Assembly: GCF_004365175.1 (NCBI RefSeq)
Contig: NZ_SOCE01000001.1
Coordinates: 4,099,403 to 4,163,402 of the forward strand
Reading direction: 5' to 3'
DNA: 64,000 nucleotides
Source: Kribbella voronezhensis
GTDB lineage: Bacteria; Actinomycetota; Actinomycetes; Propionibacteriales; Kribbellaceae
How positions within the stretch are numbered: the first letter of the stretch is position 1; every line of letters starts with the position of its first letter. Below, one piece after another: positions 7,675 through 15,292 of this stretch. The notes under the pieces were generated by a model that had not been told where the DNA came from, ran no database searches, and saw nothing but the letters and a program-made list of their open reading frames with translations. A program made the translations under genes and the position numbers.

Positions 7675-8629
7675 CGGCGGTCTCCCGGTTGCGGAGGCTG
7701 CGCAGGGCGGCCAGTTCGGTCTCGGTCGGGGGAGGGACGTCTTGGATGCCGTCGGCAACCTTCAGCTGCCAGCCGGTCGCTTCGCGAGCAGCCTCGACGG
7801 TCACGCCTTGATGCAGGCGCGTCATCGTCAACTCGTTGGTCTCCGGATCCGGCTCCAGTACGCCGTAATCGGTGATCACCAAGGTCGGCCCAGCACCCCT
7901 CGGCCCGTCACCCGTTAGCCCGGCACCCGTTAGCCCAGCACCCATCGGCCCGGCGCCCGTTAGCCCGGTACCCATCGGCCCGGCGCCCGTTGGCCCGGTA
8001 CCCATCGGCCCGGCGCCCGTTGGCCCGGCACCCATCGGCCCGGCGCCCATCGGACTGGCGGCGGTTGGCCCGGTGCCGGCTGGACCGGCGATCCGGTCAT
8101 CGCCGTTGGGGGTGCGACGCTCTCGGCCGGTCGGGCCGTAGCCGACCGAGGAGACGAAGTCGACCTGTTCGACGAACGTCCGTGGCGACTGCTTCACGAT
8201 CACGATCACCCGGCCCGCCGCGGCCGCTATCTCCGGCGCGCCACCCGCACCGGGCAGCCTGGTGGTCGGATGGGCGTGGCTTCCGATGACGGTCGTGTTG
8301 ATGTTGCCGAACCGGTCGATCTGCGCGGCCCCCAGGAACCCGACGTCGATCCGCCCGGCGCCCACCCAGAAATTGAACATCTCGGGGACGGACACCACCG
8401 CGATCGCGGTCGCGGCCAGATCGTCGTCCCCGATCGACAGCGGCAGCCGCCTGGGCTTCGCGTCGATCGCGCCCGACTCGTAGACCAGCCGGCAGTTCGG
8501 CGCGTGTGTCCGCCGGGCCAGATTCGCCGCCAGGTTGGGTGGTCCGACCCCGACCAGACAGACGTCGCCGTTCTTCAGCTCACGTGCCGCGGCGACATTC
8601 ATCATGTCGGCGCTGTCCCAGTCAGACAT
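7667..8629 (-). CDS. catJ: 3-oxoadipate CoA-transferase, beta subunit, with pentapeptide-repeat insertion
   Basis: A 320-residue class I CoA-transferase beta subunit of the GctB/CatJ type. The active-site glutamate is Glu51 in VYESGAI, and the C-terminal ITDYGVLEPD and MTRLHQGVT blocks are conserved. Relatives of this type are about 250 residues long; the excess is a low-complexity tract at about residues 179-248 built from five-residue units such as GPMGA, GPTGA and GPMGT. The tract ends in GAGPT, the short loop that normally precedes this ITD block, so it looks like an expansion of that loop. With the alpha subunit it transfers CoA from succinyl-CoA to 3-oxoadipate. The start at 8629 overlaps the alpha stop by 8 bp. 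The reading frame is intact through the repeats. Confidence 0.88.
   Translation of the reverse strand: MSDWDSADMMNVAAARELKNGDVCLVGVGPPNLAANLARRTHAPNCRLVYESGAIDAKPRRLPLSIGDDDLAATAIAVVSVPEMFNFWVGAGRIDVGFLGAAQIDRFGNINTTVIGSHAHPTTRLPGAGGAPEIAAAAGRVIVIVKQSPRTFVEQVDFVSSVGYGPTGRERRTPNGDDRIAGPAGTGPTAASPMGAGPMGAGPTGAGPMGTGPTGAGPMGTGLTGAGPMGAGLTGAGLTGDGPRGAGPTLVITDYGVLEPDPETNELTMTRLHQGVTVEAAREATGWQLKVADGIQDVPPPTETELAALRSLRNRETADA
7886..8095 (-). repeat. Tandem array of about fourteen 15-bp units inside the CoA-transferase beta gene
   Basis: On the plus strand the array is a run of imperfect 15-bp units of the type CGGCCCGGCGCCCGT alternating with TGGCCCGGTACCCAT. The period is 15 without interruption, so the frame is kept, and each unit encodes five residues (G-P/L-T/M-G-A/T). 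The central units from about 7931 to 8050 differ at only a few positions. Units at both ends are more diverged, as expected for an array that grows by slippage or unequal exchange in its middle. Confidence 0.92.
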
Positions 8630-9443
8630 GCGTGTCCTCTTTCCCCGCGGGAAGCCCGTTGGCGGCAGCCCAGTCCAGGAAGGCCTCGCGATCGCGGGAG
8701 ATCTTGTCCCACTCCAGATAGAAGTCGTTGTCGCGCACCGAGTAGCCGGCCGCATACGAAGGCCAGGCGCCGTTCGGTACCACGCAAACAGCTGCCAGCA
8801 CCCAGTTCGGCAGAATCACCGCGCCGGTGTGCTCTGGGAAGTTGTCGACCACTTCCTCCACCGTGACGATCGCGCGCTTGGCCGCCAACGCCGCTTCTCG
8901 CTGCACGCCGGTGATACCCCAGAGCATCACGTTGCCATCGCGGTCCGCGAGCTGTGCGTGGATCACCGTGACGTCCGGGTTCACAGCGCGTACGGCGGCC
9001 AGCTCCTCTCCGGTGAACGGGCAGGTGACCCGGGAGATGATGTCGCGCTGCTCCTCGAGATCCGTGCCGCGGTAGCCGCGCAGTACGGCGAAGGGCAGGC
9101 GGGCGGCTCCGGCGGAGTACGCATTGGCGAGCCCTGCGTGGCTGTGCTCCTGTACTGCGAGTCGGTGCGGCCAGTGGTTCTCCACCGCGTCGCGAAGCCG
9201 GTGGAGCGAGCCGACGCCCGGGTTGCCGCCGTAGGAGAACACCAGCTTGTCAGCGACGCCCAGACCGATCAGCTGGTCGTACACCAGGTCCGGCGTCATC
9301 CGCACCAGGGTCAGCTGCCGCCGCCCCTGCCGCGCGATCTCGTGGGCTGCGGCGAACGGGATCAGGTGCGTGAAGCCTTCGAGCGCGACGGTGTCGCCGT
9401 CGTGCACGTGCTCGGCAATGGCATCAGCCAGCGGAACTGTCAT
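8622..9443 (-). CDS. catI: 3-oxoadipate CoA-transferase, alpha subunit
   Basis: This 273-residue protein matches the alpha subunit of GctA/CatI-type CoA-transferases: an N-terminal DGDTVALEGF block, the VFSYGGNPGVGS oxyanion-region block, and a C-terminal helical tail. It pairs with the beta subunit encoded next, which supplies the catalytic glutamate. The pair is expected to convert 3-oxoadipate and succinyl-CoA to 3-oxoadipyl-CoA. It is the first gene of the six-gene operon; its ATG at 9443 faces the IclR gene across an 88-bp gap with two palindromes. The family also contains glutaconate and other acid CoA-transferases; the 3-oxoadipate assignment comes from the rest of the operon. Confidence 0.88.
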   Translation of the reverse strand: MTVPLADAIAEHVHDGDTVALEGFTHLIPFAAAHEIARQGRRQLTLVRMTPDLVYDQLIGLGVADKLVFSYGGNPGVGSLHRLRDAVENHWPHRLAVQEHSHAGLANAYSAGAARLPFAVLRGYRGTDLEEQRDIISRVTCPFTGEELAAVRAVNPDVTVIHAQLADRDGNVMLWGITGVQREAALAAKRAIVTVEEVVDNFPEHTGAVILPNWVLAAVCVVPNGAWPSYAAGYSVRDNDFYLEWDKISRDREAFLDWAAANGLPAGKEDTHV

Positions 9444-9485
9444 AGCTGGACGCGGCTCCCTGTTCTCGGTTACCGTCTGAGTAGA

Positions 9486-9519
9486 TTTCGCTCAGCGAAA
9501 AGTTTTTCTTTCAACGAAA
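9486..9519. promoter_or_regulatory. Two palindromes between the catabolic operon and its IclR gene (probable operators)
   Basis: TTTCGCTCAGCGAAA at 9486-9500 is a perfect palindrome with 7-bp arms and a 1-nt centre. TTTCTTTCAACGAAA at 9505-9519 has the same form with one arm position broken. Their centres are 19 bp apart, so dimers bound at both would lie close to the same face of the helix. IclR regulators of aromatic pathways typically bind such sites in the gap between their own gene and the target operon. The regulator that binds them is inferred. Confidence 0.7.
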
Positions 9520-9531
9520 AGAGCGTAGCTG

Positions 9532-10314
9532 ATGGCTGCTGAGGCGTCTATGGGGACTTTCCTGCAGGGGCTCGAGCGTGGGCTGGCGGTGATCCGGGCG
9601 TTCTCGGCGGATGCGCCGTCGCTGACGCTGAGCGAAGTGGCCAGAGATGTGGGCATCACTCCGGCCACTGCCCGGCGGATCTTGCTGACGCTGGAAGAGC
9701 TCGGCTATGTGCGCAGCGACGGGCGGCGGTTCTCGCTGACGCCGCGGGTGCTGGCGCTGGGCTGGGCGTACCTGTCATCCCTGGACCTCGGCGACATCGC
9801 CGGCCCGTTCATGGAGGAGCTGAGCGCCAAGACGCGGGAGTCGTGCTCGATAGCGACGCTGGACCTGCCCGACATCGTCTACGTCGCCCGGGTGCCCACC
9901 AGCCGGATCATGACGGTCGCGCTGGGCGTGGGGGCGCGCCTCCCGGCGTACGCGACTTCTATGGGGCGAGTGCTGCTCGCGGGGCTGCCGGAGGAGGAGC
10001 TGTCCGCGTACCTGGAGTCACTGGAGGCTGAGGCGCATACGGAGCACACGGTGACGTCGGCAGACGAGCTGCGGGAGGTGGTGGCCCGCGCCGGGGTCGA
10101 CGGGTATGCGCTGGTGGATCAGGAGCTGGAGCTGGGACTGCGGTCGATCGCAGTACCGATCAGAGACTCCCGTGGCCGACCGGTGGCCGCACTGAACGTC
10201 TCGGCCCACGCATCCCGAACGTCACGAGCAGCCCTCCGTTCCGACGTACTGCACCCTCTACAGGAGTGCGCGGAAAGCATCAGCACCGCGCTACGCCGCC
10301 GCGGCCGGATCTGA
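9532..10314 (+). CDS. IclR-family transcriptional regulator of the hydroxyquinol operon
   Basis: This 260-residue protein has an N-terminal winged helix at about 12-75 (LSEVARDVGITPATARRILLTL) and a C-terminal IclR effector domain at about 85-255 (SCSIATL, YATSMGRVLLA, GYALVDQELELGLRSIAVPI). The overall sequence is close to PcaR/PobR-type regulators of protocatechuate and 3-oxoadipate pathways. It is divergent from the operon, with two palindromes in the gap. It probably senses a pathway intermediate such as 3-oxoadipate or hydroxyquinol; which one, and whether it activates or represses, cannot be read here. The start is the ATG at 9532; an internal ATG at residue 7 is also possible. Confidence 0.9.
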   Translation: MAAEASMGTFLQGLERGLAVIRAFSADAPSLTLSEVARDVGITPATARRILLTLEELGYVRSDGRRFSLTPRVLALGWAYLSSLDLGDIAGPFMEELSAKTRESCSIATLDLPDIVYVARVPTSRIMTVALGVGARLPAYATSMGRVLLAGLPEEELSAYLESLEAEAHTEHTVTSADELREVVARAGVDGYALVDQELELGLRSIAVPIRDSRGRPVAALNVSAHASRTSRAALRSDVLHPLQECAESISTALRRRGRI

Positions 10315-10335
10315 CCGCAGCGACGCGTGCCGACG

Positions 10336-11400
10336 TCAGTCGGTCTGGGTGACCTTGCGGAGGCCGCGGGGGGCGTCGGGGTCGAGGCCGAGCTTGCGGG
10401 CCAGGGCCTCGATGGCGCGTTGGGCGGGGATCACCAGGGCGAGCGGGGACAGCGTCTCCGGCAGGTCCGGGCCGGGTAGGTTCACGTCGCAGCGGGAGGC
10501 GAAGGTCGCGTCGCCGCCGATACCGAGGATCTTGCTGCCCTTCTCGCGCACGATCGCGGCCAGCTCGGTCATCCCTGGCAGTGCGGGCCCGTCGGCGGCC
10601 GCGACGAGGATGGTGACCAGGTCCGCGTCGACGACGGCGATCGGGCCGTGCTTGAGGTCGGCGTACGAGAGTCCGCGGACCGGCTGCAGGCAGGTCTCCT
10701 CGAGCTTGAGGGCCACCTCGAGCGTCGTACCGAAGGTGAGGCCGCGACCGCTGGACAGTACGTCGTGCGCACCGGCGAGCAGGTCGGCGGCGGCCTCGAC
10801 CGAGCCCTCGAGCATCTTCGCGGCTGCGTCCGGAACCCGGGCGATGTCGGCGTCGAGCGTGCCCGGCTTCTGCGCCAGCGCGTCGACGGCGACAGTGATC
10901 GCGGCCAGCTGCGTGGTGTAGGTCTTGGTCGCCGGGACCGCGAGTTCCTTGCCGGCCTGGGTGATCAGCGCGACGTCGGCGGTCGAGGCCAGCGGGCTGT
11001 CGCCGTCGTTGGTGATGCCGACGACGGCCGCGCCGTTGCGCTTGGCCCACTCGGCCGTGTCGACGATCTCCTGGGTGGCACCGGACTGGCTGACCGCGAC
11101 GACCAGGGAGTTCGACAGGTCGAGGTTGGCGCCGTACAGGGTGGCGACCGACGGTGCCGCCAGGGACGCCTGCCGGCCGGCGTGGATCTCGGTCAGGTAG
11201 CGCCCGTAGACGCCCGCGTTGTCGGACGATCCGCGGGCCACGAAGATCACGTTCCGGCGCCCCGCGGCCAGCCGGGTGACGTCGTGGCGCAACGGCAGCA
11301 GAGAATCGAAGGTCGCGGCCAGCGCCGCGGGCTGTTCGGCGATCTCGCGGGCCATCTGGGTTGCCGGGGCGGGGACGGGCGTTGACACCACAACGATCAC
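10336..11400 (-). CDS. SIS-domain sugar isomerase/deaminase (GlmS C-terminal type)
   Basis: This 354-residue protein has two SIS domains (about 40-175 and 205-345) with the signatures ARGSSDNAG, VVAVSQSGATQEI, SSGRGLTFG and LKHGPIAVVD. It matches the isomerase half of GlmS but lacks the N-terminal glutaminase domain. Stand-alone proteins of this type (NagB-II/AgaS-like) deaminate or isomerise amino-sugar phosphates such as glucosamine-6-phosphate. It is cytosolic. The divergent gene encodes a DasR-like GntR regulator, which supports a role in amino-sugar use. The first in-frame ATG at 11400 is used; the later ATG at residue 16 (MAREIAEQP) is a plausible alternative start. Confidence 0.82.
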   Translation of the reverse strand: MIVVVSTPVPAPATQMAREIAEQPAALAATFDSLLPLRHDVTRLAAGRRNVIFVARGSSDNAGVYGRYLTEIHAGRQASLAAPSVATLYGANLDLSNSLVVAVSQSGATQEIVDTAEWAKRNGAAVVGITNDGDSPLASTADVALITQAGKELAVPATKTYTTQLAAITVAVDALAQKPGTLDADIARVPDAAAKMLEGSVEAAADLLAGAHDVLSSGRGLTFGTTLEVALKLEETCLQPVRGLSYADLKHGPIAVVDADLVTILVAAADGPALPGMTELAAIVREKGSKILGIGGDATFASRCDVNLPGPDLPETLSPLALVIPAQRAIEALARKLGLDPDAPRGLRKVTQTD

Positions 11401-11440
11401 TGGTCCTATCTGGTCTTAACAGGTATGATGCGCACGATAG
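11401..11440. promoter_or_regulatory. Possible GntR (dre-like) operator between the SIS gene and its regulator
   Basis: The gap contains TGGTCCTATC followed by TGGTCTTAACAGGTA (11401-11425). The half-site TGGTC occurs twice, 10 bp apart. DasR sites have the form ACTGGTCTAGACCAGT; only one half agrees well here, so this is a weak candidate. It lies where an autoregulated GntR/HutC regulator would be expected to bind. Confidence 0.3.
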
Positions 11441-11502
11441 CAGTGCGCGGCGTACCGGGGCACCCCCTGTGTGGCCGCCCAGGTCTGGAGGATCGAGATT
11501 CG

Positions 11503-12222
11503 ATGGTGGCTACCAAGCGGGCCCAGGTCCGATCGGTGCTCGAACGGCTGATCGACGTCGAGCTGCACCCGGGTGACCCGATCCCCTCCGAGCGTGCCCT
11601 GGTGGACAAACTGAACGTCTCCCGGGTCACCGTCCGGCAGGCGATCAGTGACCTGGTCGAGTCCGGCGCGCTGGAGCGCGTGCACGGCAAGGGCACCTTC
11701 GTCACCGGTCCTCAGGTCGACTCGCAGCTGCACCTCACCTCGTTCTCCCGGGAGATGCGGGCCCGCGGGCTCGAGCCGGGCACGGTGGTGCTGTCGGCGA
11801 CCGAGATCGAGGCCTCCGACGAGACGGCCAAGGGCCTGCGCGTTCCGAAGGGCACCAAGGTGATCCGGGTCGAGCGGCTGCGCACCGCCGACGCCTCGCC
11901 GATGGCGTACGAGATCGGCTACTACCCGTCCGCGCTCTTCCCCGGCCTGCTCGGCCGCGAGCTCGGCACCCTGTACGACGTCTTCGCCAGCGAGTACGAC
12001 GTCGTCGTCACCTCGGGTGAGCAGACCGTCCGGGCGGACAACGCCGACGGTCATGTCGCCCGGGTCCTCGGTGTGGCCAGGCGGGCACCCCTGCTGGTCC
12101 TCGAGCGCACCACCTTCGCCGGCCGTAAGGTCGTCGAACTGTCCTGGTCGGCCTACCGGGCCGACCGTTATCGCCTGCACATGGCCCTGACACCGCGTGG
12201 CCCGCGGACCGGATCGGCCTGA
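11503..12222 (+). CDS. GntR/HutC-family regulator with UTRA domain (DasR-like)
   Basis: This 239-residue protein has an N-terminal GntR winged helix (about 5-70: PSERALVDKLNVSRVTVRQAISDLVESG, HGKGTFV) and a UTRA ligand-binding domain (about 85-225, ending YRADRYRLHM). The domain order and the divergent SIS amino-sugar gene resemble DasR, which responds to amino-sugar phosphates. The ATG at 11503 follows a GGAGG at 11487-11491 and gives the family's usual N-terminus; an upstream in-frame start at 11425 would add a proline-rich leader without homology. It may act on its own gene, the SIS gene and others. The ligand is inferred. Confidence 0.88.
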   Translation: MVATKRAQVRSVLERLIDVELHPGDPIPSERALVDKLNVSRVTVRQAISDLVESGALERVHGKGTFVTGPQVDSQLHLTSFSREMRARGLEPGTVVLSATEIEASDETAKGLRVPKGTKVIRVERLRTADASPMAYEIGYYPSALFPGLLGRELGTLYDVFASEYDVVVTSGEQTVRADNADGHVARVLGVARRAPLLVLERTTFAGRKVVELSWSAYRADRYRLHMALTPRGPRTGSA

Positions 12223-12429
12223 TTCCCCGGTGCCGGTGACGCAACAGAGCCGACCCGGCGCCGCAACGAACTGGATCAGTCCTCTTCATGAACTGGTCTC
12301 TCAGCCAGCTGTTCGCTCCCCGGCTACCTGGCCGGCCCGGCAAGGAGGCCGCCGCGTACGACGACGTACGCGACGGTGATACTGGAGCTCGACCCACACG
12401 TTCTTTTGCTGTGAGGAGTACCGCGAGAC

Positions 12430-13455
12430 ATGCCTATTGCCACCCCTGAGGTCTACGCCGAGATGCTGGACAAGGCCAAGCAGAACAGCTTCGCCTACCC
12501 GGCCATCAACGTCAGCTCGTCGCAGACGCTGACCGCCGCGATCCGCGGTTTCGCCGAGGCGGGCTCGGACGGCATCGTCCAGGTCTCCACCGGCGGCGCG
12601 GAGTACCTGTCCGGCTCGACCGTGAAGAACATGGTCACCGGTTCGGTCGCGCTGGCGGCGTACGCGCACGAGGTCGCGAAGAACTACAACGTGAACATCG
12701 CGCTGCACACCGACCACTGCCCCAAGGACAAGCTGGACGGCTTCGTCCGGCCGCTGCTGGAGATCTCCGCCGAGCGGGTCGCCCGCGGCGAGAACCCGCT
12801 GTTCCAGTCGCACATGTGGGACGGTTCCGCGGTGCCGCTGGAGGAGAACCTCGAGATCGCCAAGGAGCTGCTGGCCAAGGCCGCCGCGGCCAAGATCGTG
12901 CTCGAGATCGAGGTGGGCGTCGTCGGTGGTGAGGAGGACGGCGTCGCGAACGAGATCAACGAGAAGCTCTACACCACCGTCGAGGACGGCCTGGCCACGG
13001 TCGAGGCGCTCGGCACCGGCGAGCACGGCCGCTACCTGACCGCGCTGACCTTCGGCAACGTGCACGGCGTCTACAAGCCGGGCTCGGTGAAGCTGCGGCC
13101 GGAGATCCTCAAGCAGATCCAGGACCAGGTCGGCGCCAAGGTCGGCAAGGAGCGTCCGTTCGACCTCGTCTTCCACGGTGGCTCCGGCTCGACGCTGGAA
13201 GAGATCCGGGCAGCGGTCGACCACGGCGTGATCAAGATGAACGTCGACACCGACACGCAGTACGCGTTCTCTCGTCCGGTCGCCGGGCACATGTTCACCA
13301 ACTACGACGGTGTGCTGAAGATCGACGGCGAGGTCGGCAACAAGAAGGCCTACGACCCGCGCGCCTGGGGCAAGGCCGCCGAGGCGGGCATGGCCAAGCG
13401 CGTAGCCGAGGCCTGCGAGAACCTCCGCTCCACCGGCACCTCCCTCCTCGCCTGA
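12430..13455 (+). CDS. fba: Class II fructose-bisphosphate aldolase
   Basis: This is a 341-residue class II aldolase. Zinc and catalytic residues are visible: Asp95-His96 in HTDHCPKD, Glu161 in EIEVGVVGG, His212 in GNVHGVYKPG and His249 in VFHGGSGS, followed by NVDTDTQYAF. It splits fructose-1,6-bisphosphate into glyceraldehyde-3-phosphate and DHAP in glycolysis and runs in reverse in gluconeogenesis. The length matches the E. coli FbaA/actinobacterial type. The gene stands alone, about 200 bp after the GntR gene, and is followed by two hairpins. Its codon use is strongly biased to GC-ending codons, as in highly expressed genes. Confidence 0.96.
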   Translation: MPIATPEVYAEMLDKAKQNSFAYPAINVSSSQTLTAAIRGFAEAGSDGIVQVSTGGAEYLSGSTVKNMVTGSVALAAYAHEVAKNYNVNIALHTDHCPKDKLDGFVRPLLEISAERVARGENPLFQSHMWDGSAVPLEENLEIAKELLAKAAAAKIVLEIEVGVVGGEEDGVANEINEKLYTTVEDGLATVEALGTGEHGRYLTALTFGNVHGVYKPGSVKLRPEILKQIQDQVGAKVGKERPFDLVFHGGSGSTLEEIRAAVDHGVIKMNVDTDTQYAFSRPVAGHMFTNYDGVLKIDGEVGNKKAYDPRAWGKAAEAGMAKRVAEACENLRSTGTSLLA

Positions 13456-13467
13456 CCCACCCCACCC

Positions 13468-13506
13468 GGCAGCCTCGTCCACCTACTCATCGGTGGACGG
13501 GCTGCC
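13468..13506 (+). terminator. Hairpin after fba
   Basis: GGCAGCC (13468-13474) plus CGTCCACC (13476-13483) pairs with GGTGGACG (13492-13499) plus GCTGCC (13501-13506), a near-perfect 14-bp stem starting 13 bp after the fba stop. There is no U-run, as is common in high-GC genomes. Confidence 0.7.
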
Positions 13507-13586
13507 TGTAACGCAGCACCCGCGCGAACTCAGCACCTGCGCGAGCAGAATCTCAGCCGCTCGCGGTTACAACGGCTCCATCGAGA

Positions 13587-13620
13587 GTGCCCGTCACCTT
13601 GTGTGGCGGGCACTTTGTTG
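13587..13620 (+). terminator. Second hairpin downstream of fba
   Basis: GTGCCCG (13587-13593) pairs with CGGGCAC (13607-13613) and is followed by TTTGTTG, a short U-rich tail. It lies 130 bp after fba and may act as a back-up terminator or as the terminator for a short transcript in this gap. Confidence 0.55.
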
Positions 13621-13674
13621 CCCGCGCAGGTCGCGGTGCCCTCACCCGCTTGGGAGCGACGGGTGGCGAGCGCT

Positions 13675-13702
13675 GGGGCCTGTGGGTTGGGTGTGGGTCG
13701 GG
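13675..13702 (+). other. Canonical G-quadruplex motif upstream of the LLM oxidoreductase gene
   Basis: Five G-tracts of three or four bases (starting 13675, 13684, 13689, 13695 and 13700) are separated by loops of 5, 2, 3 and 2 bases. This satisfies the G3+N1-7 rule on the plus strand, 46 to 73 bp before the ATG at 13748. If transcribed it would lie in the 5' leader. Confidence 0.6.
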
Positions 13703-13747
13703 TGCGGAGCGCCGGCAGAGAAGGGGTCGCTCTCCTATCGTCAGGGC

Positions 13748-14614
13748 ATGGCGTCTTTGAAGTCTGCTGTCTGGATTCCGTTGTTCGACGAATTGGCCGA
13801 TGCGCGCGTGGTCGCCGAGTTGGCCGCGAGTGCTGAGGAAGCGGGGTGGGACGGGCTGTTCGTGTGGGACCACGTGCGCTGGCGGGAGCCGGTGCGCGCG
13901 GTCGCCGACCCGTGGGTCGCGCTCACCGCCGCCGCGATGGCGACCGAGACCTTGCGGCTCGGGCCGATGGTGACGCCACTGGCGCGGCGGCGACCTGCCG
14001 TCGTCGGCCGGCAGACCGCGACCCTCGACGTACTGAGTGGAGGGCGGCTGACCCTCGGCGTCGGCATCGGCAGTGACCGGTTCGGTGCGGAGTTCAGCCG
14101 CTTCGGCGACGAGGTCGACGACCGCAAACGCGCCGAACTGACCGATGAGTCCCTCAGCATCCTGCAGGCGGCGTGGTCGGGGGAGACCGTCCGTCATCGC
14201 ACCGACAACTACATCGTCGACGACGTCGAGTTCCTGCCCAGGCCGGCGCAGGACGGCGGGGTGCCGATCTGGATCGCGGGCTTCCCGGGGAAGGTCCGGC
14301 CCCGGCGCCGGGCGGCGCGGTACGACGGGTTCTTCCCGGTCAACCTCACGCAACCGGATCAACTCGCAGAGGCGGTGGAAGGCGTTCAAGAGTTTCGTGA
14401 GGACCGCACCGCGCCGTACGACGTGGTGGTCGCGCTGCCGCCGGGCACGGACCCGCGGCCCTTTGCTGCCGAGGGCGCGACCTGGTGTCTGACCGAGTTC
14501 GACCAAGACAACATCCGTCGCTCGGAGGTCGCGGCAGTAGTTGCCGACGGCCCCTTCTCCGGAGAGCGCCAGTCGGTTGCGGGCCGGCATGAGGTGACAC
14601 CTGCGGATATCTAG
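13748..14614 (+). CDS. LLM-class flavin-dependent oxidoreductase (bacterial luciferase-like)
   Basis: This 288-residue protein has the luciferase-like monooxygenase fold. WDGLFVWDH near 36-44 and the LRLGPMVTPLARRRPAVVGRQ and LSGGRLTLGVGIG blocks are typical F420- or FMN-dependent oxidoreductase motifs. It probably uses reduced F420 or FMN to oxidise a small organic substrate; the substrate is unknown. The start is the ATG at 13748; the in-frame extension upstream to 13493 crosses a hairpin and the G-rich tract and has no homology. It ends 9 bp before the YdcF-like gene, so the two may be cotranscribed. Confidence 0.85.
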   Translation: MASLKSAVWIPLFDELADARVVAELAASAEEAGWDGLFVWDHVRWREPVRAVADPWVALTAAAMATETLRLGPMVTPLARRRPAVVGRQTATLDVLSGGRLTLGVGIGSDRFGAEFSRFGDEVDDRKRAELTDESLSILQAAWSGETVRHRTDNYIVDDVEFLPRPAQDGGVPIWIAGFPGKVRPRRRAARYDGFFPVNLTQPDQLAEAVEGVQEFREDRTAPYDVVVALPPGTDPRPFAAEGATWCLTEFDQDNIRRSEVAAVVADGPFSGERQSVAGRHEVTPADI

Positions 14615-14623
14615 AGTTGCCAG

Positions 14624-15292
14624 ATGGGTGTCCGGCGAGCGACCGCCTGCGGTGTGGGTGGAACGATCCTGCTCCTGCTCTGGGGCGAATACGAACACTG
14701 GCGCGCCTCTCATCGCCGCCTGCGCTCCGCCGATGTCGGAGTGGCTGGGTCTGGCCGCGGGGTCGAGGCTGTTGTGGTGTTGGGGTTTCGGAATGCTGGG
14801 GCGCGGATCAATGCGGTGAATCGGTGGCGGGTGCGGGTGGGTCTTCGGTCTCAGCGGGCGGATGGACCGACTCGGCTGGTGGTGTGCGGAGGGCCGATCG
14901 GCGGCGCAGTATCCGAGGCTGAGTTGATGGCTTGTTATGCGAGAGAAGTACGCGGTTACCAGGGCGAGCTTGCGCTGGACACGACCAGCCGGAGCACCTG
15001 GGAGAACGTTCAGAACGCGATCCCGTTGATCGAGGACGCGACCCGGATCAAGATCGTCTCTCATTCCCTCCATGCCGAGAAGGCGCGCGCCTACCTGCGC
15101 CGACTGCGCCCCGACCTGGCCGACCGCGTGGTCCGCGGCGATGACTACCGCTTCGGCGAATGGATCCTTGCCAAGCCATTCCTCGCTGCCCTCGGCAAAC
15201 GCAACCTCTCCTCCGTCGACCGCGCTCAGTTGAACGGCGGGATCGTCAGGCCTACGGCTGTCAGCTTGGGAGATCCTCTTGAGTCGGAGTGA
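14624..15292 (+). CDS. YdcF-like protein (DUF218)
   Basis: This 222-residue protein has a short hydrophobic N-terminus (about 8-22) and a DUF218 core: VEAVVVLGFRN at 47-57, RLVVCGGPIGGAVSEAELM near 84-102, and TTSRSTWENVQNA and VSHSLHAEKARAYL further on. DUF218/YdcF proteins are Rossmann-like, often membrane-anchored, and some act in envelope or small-molecule metabolism; the reaction is unresolved. Its last 32 bp overlap the convergent gene at 15261. ATG 14624 gives the usual hydrophobic start; an alternative start at 14628 is out of frame and rejected. Confidence 0.82.
   Translation: MGVRRATACGVGGTILLLLWGEYEHWRASHRRLRSADVGVAGSGRGVEAVVVLGFRNAGARINAVNRWRVRVGLRSQRADGPTRLVVCGGPIGGAVSEAELMACYAREVRGYQGELALDTTSRSTWENVQNAIPLIEDATRIKIVSHSLHAEKARAYLRRLRPDLADRVVRGDDYRFGEWILAKPFLAALGKRNLSSVDRAQLNGGIVRPTAVSLGDPLESE

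Noticed and set aside
7886..8095. A short-period repeat array that could be mistaken for a CRISPR
   Set aside because: The units are contiguous 15-mers with no unique spacers, lie inside an intact coding frame and encode a regular five-residue repeat.
11401..11425. A full DasR (dre) box
   Set aside because: Only one half agrees well with the known 16-bp dyad; kept as a low-confidence feature but not as a firm call.
12301..13482. A 393-residue minus-strand frame opposite fba
   Set aside because: It lies antisense to the aldolase gene, whose zinc and catalytic residues are all in place.
13493..13747. Extension of the LLM oxidoreductase upstream to 13493
   Set aside because: The added 85 residues have no family likeness and cross a hairpin and the G-quadruplex motif; the family starts at 13748.
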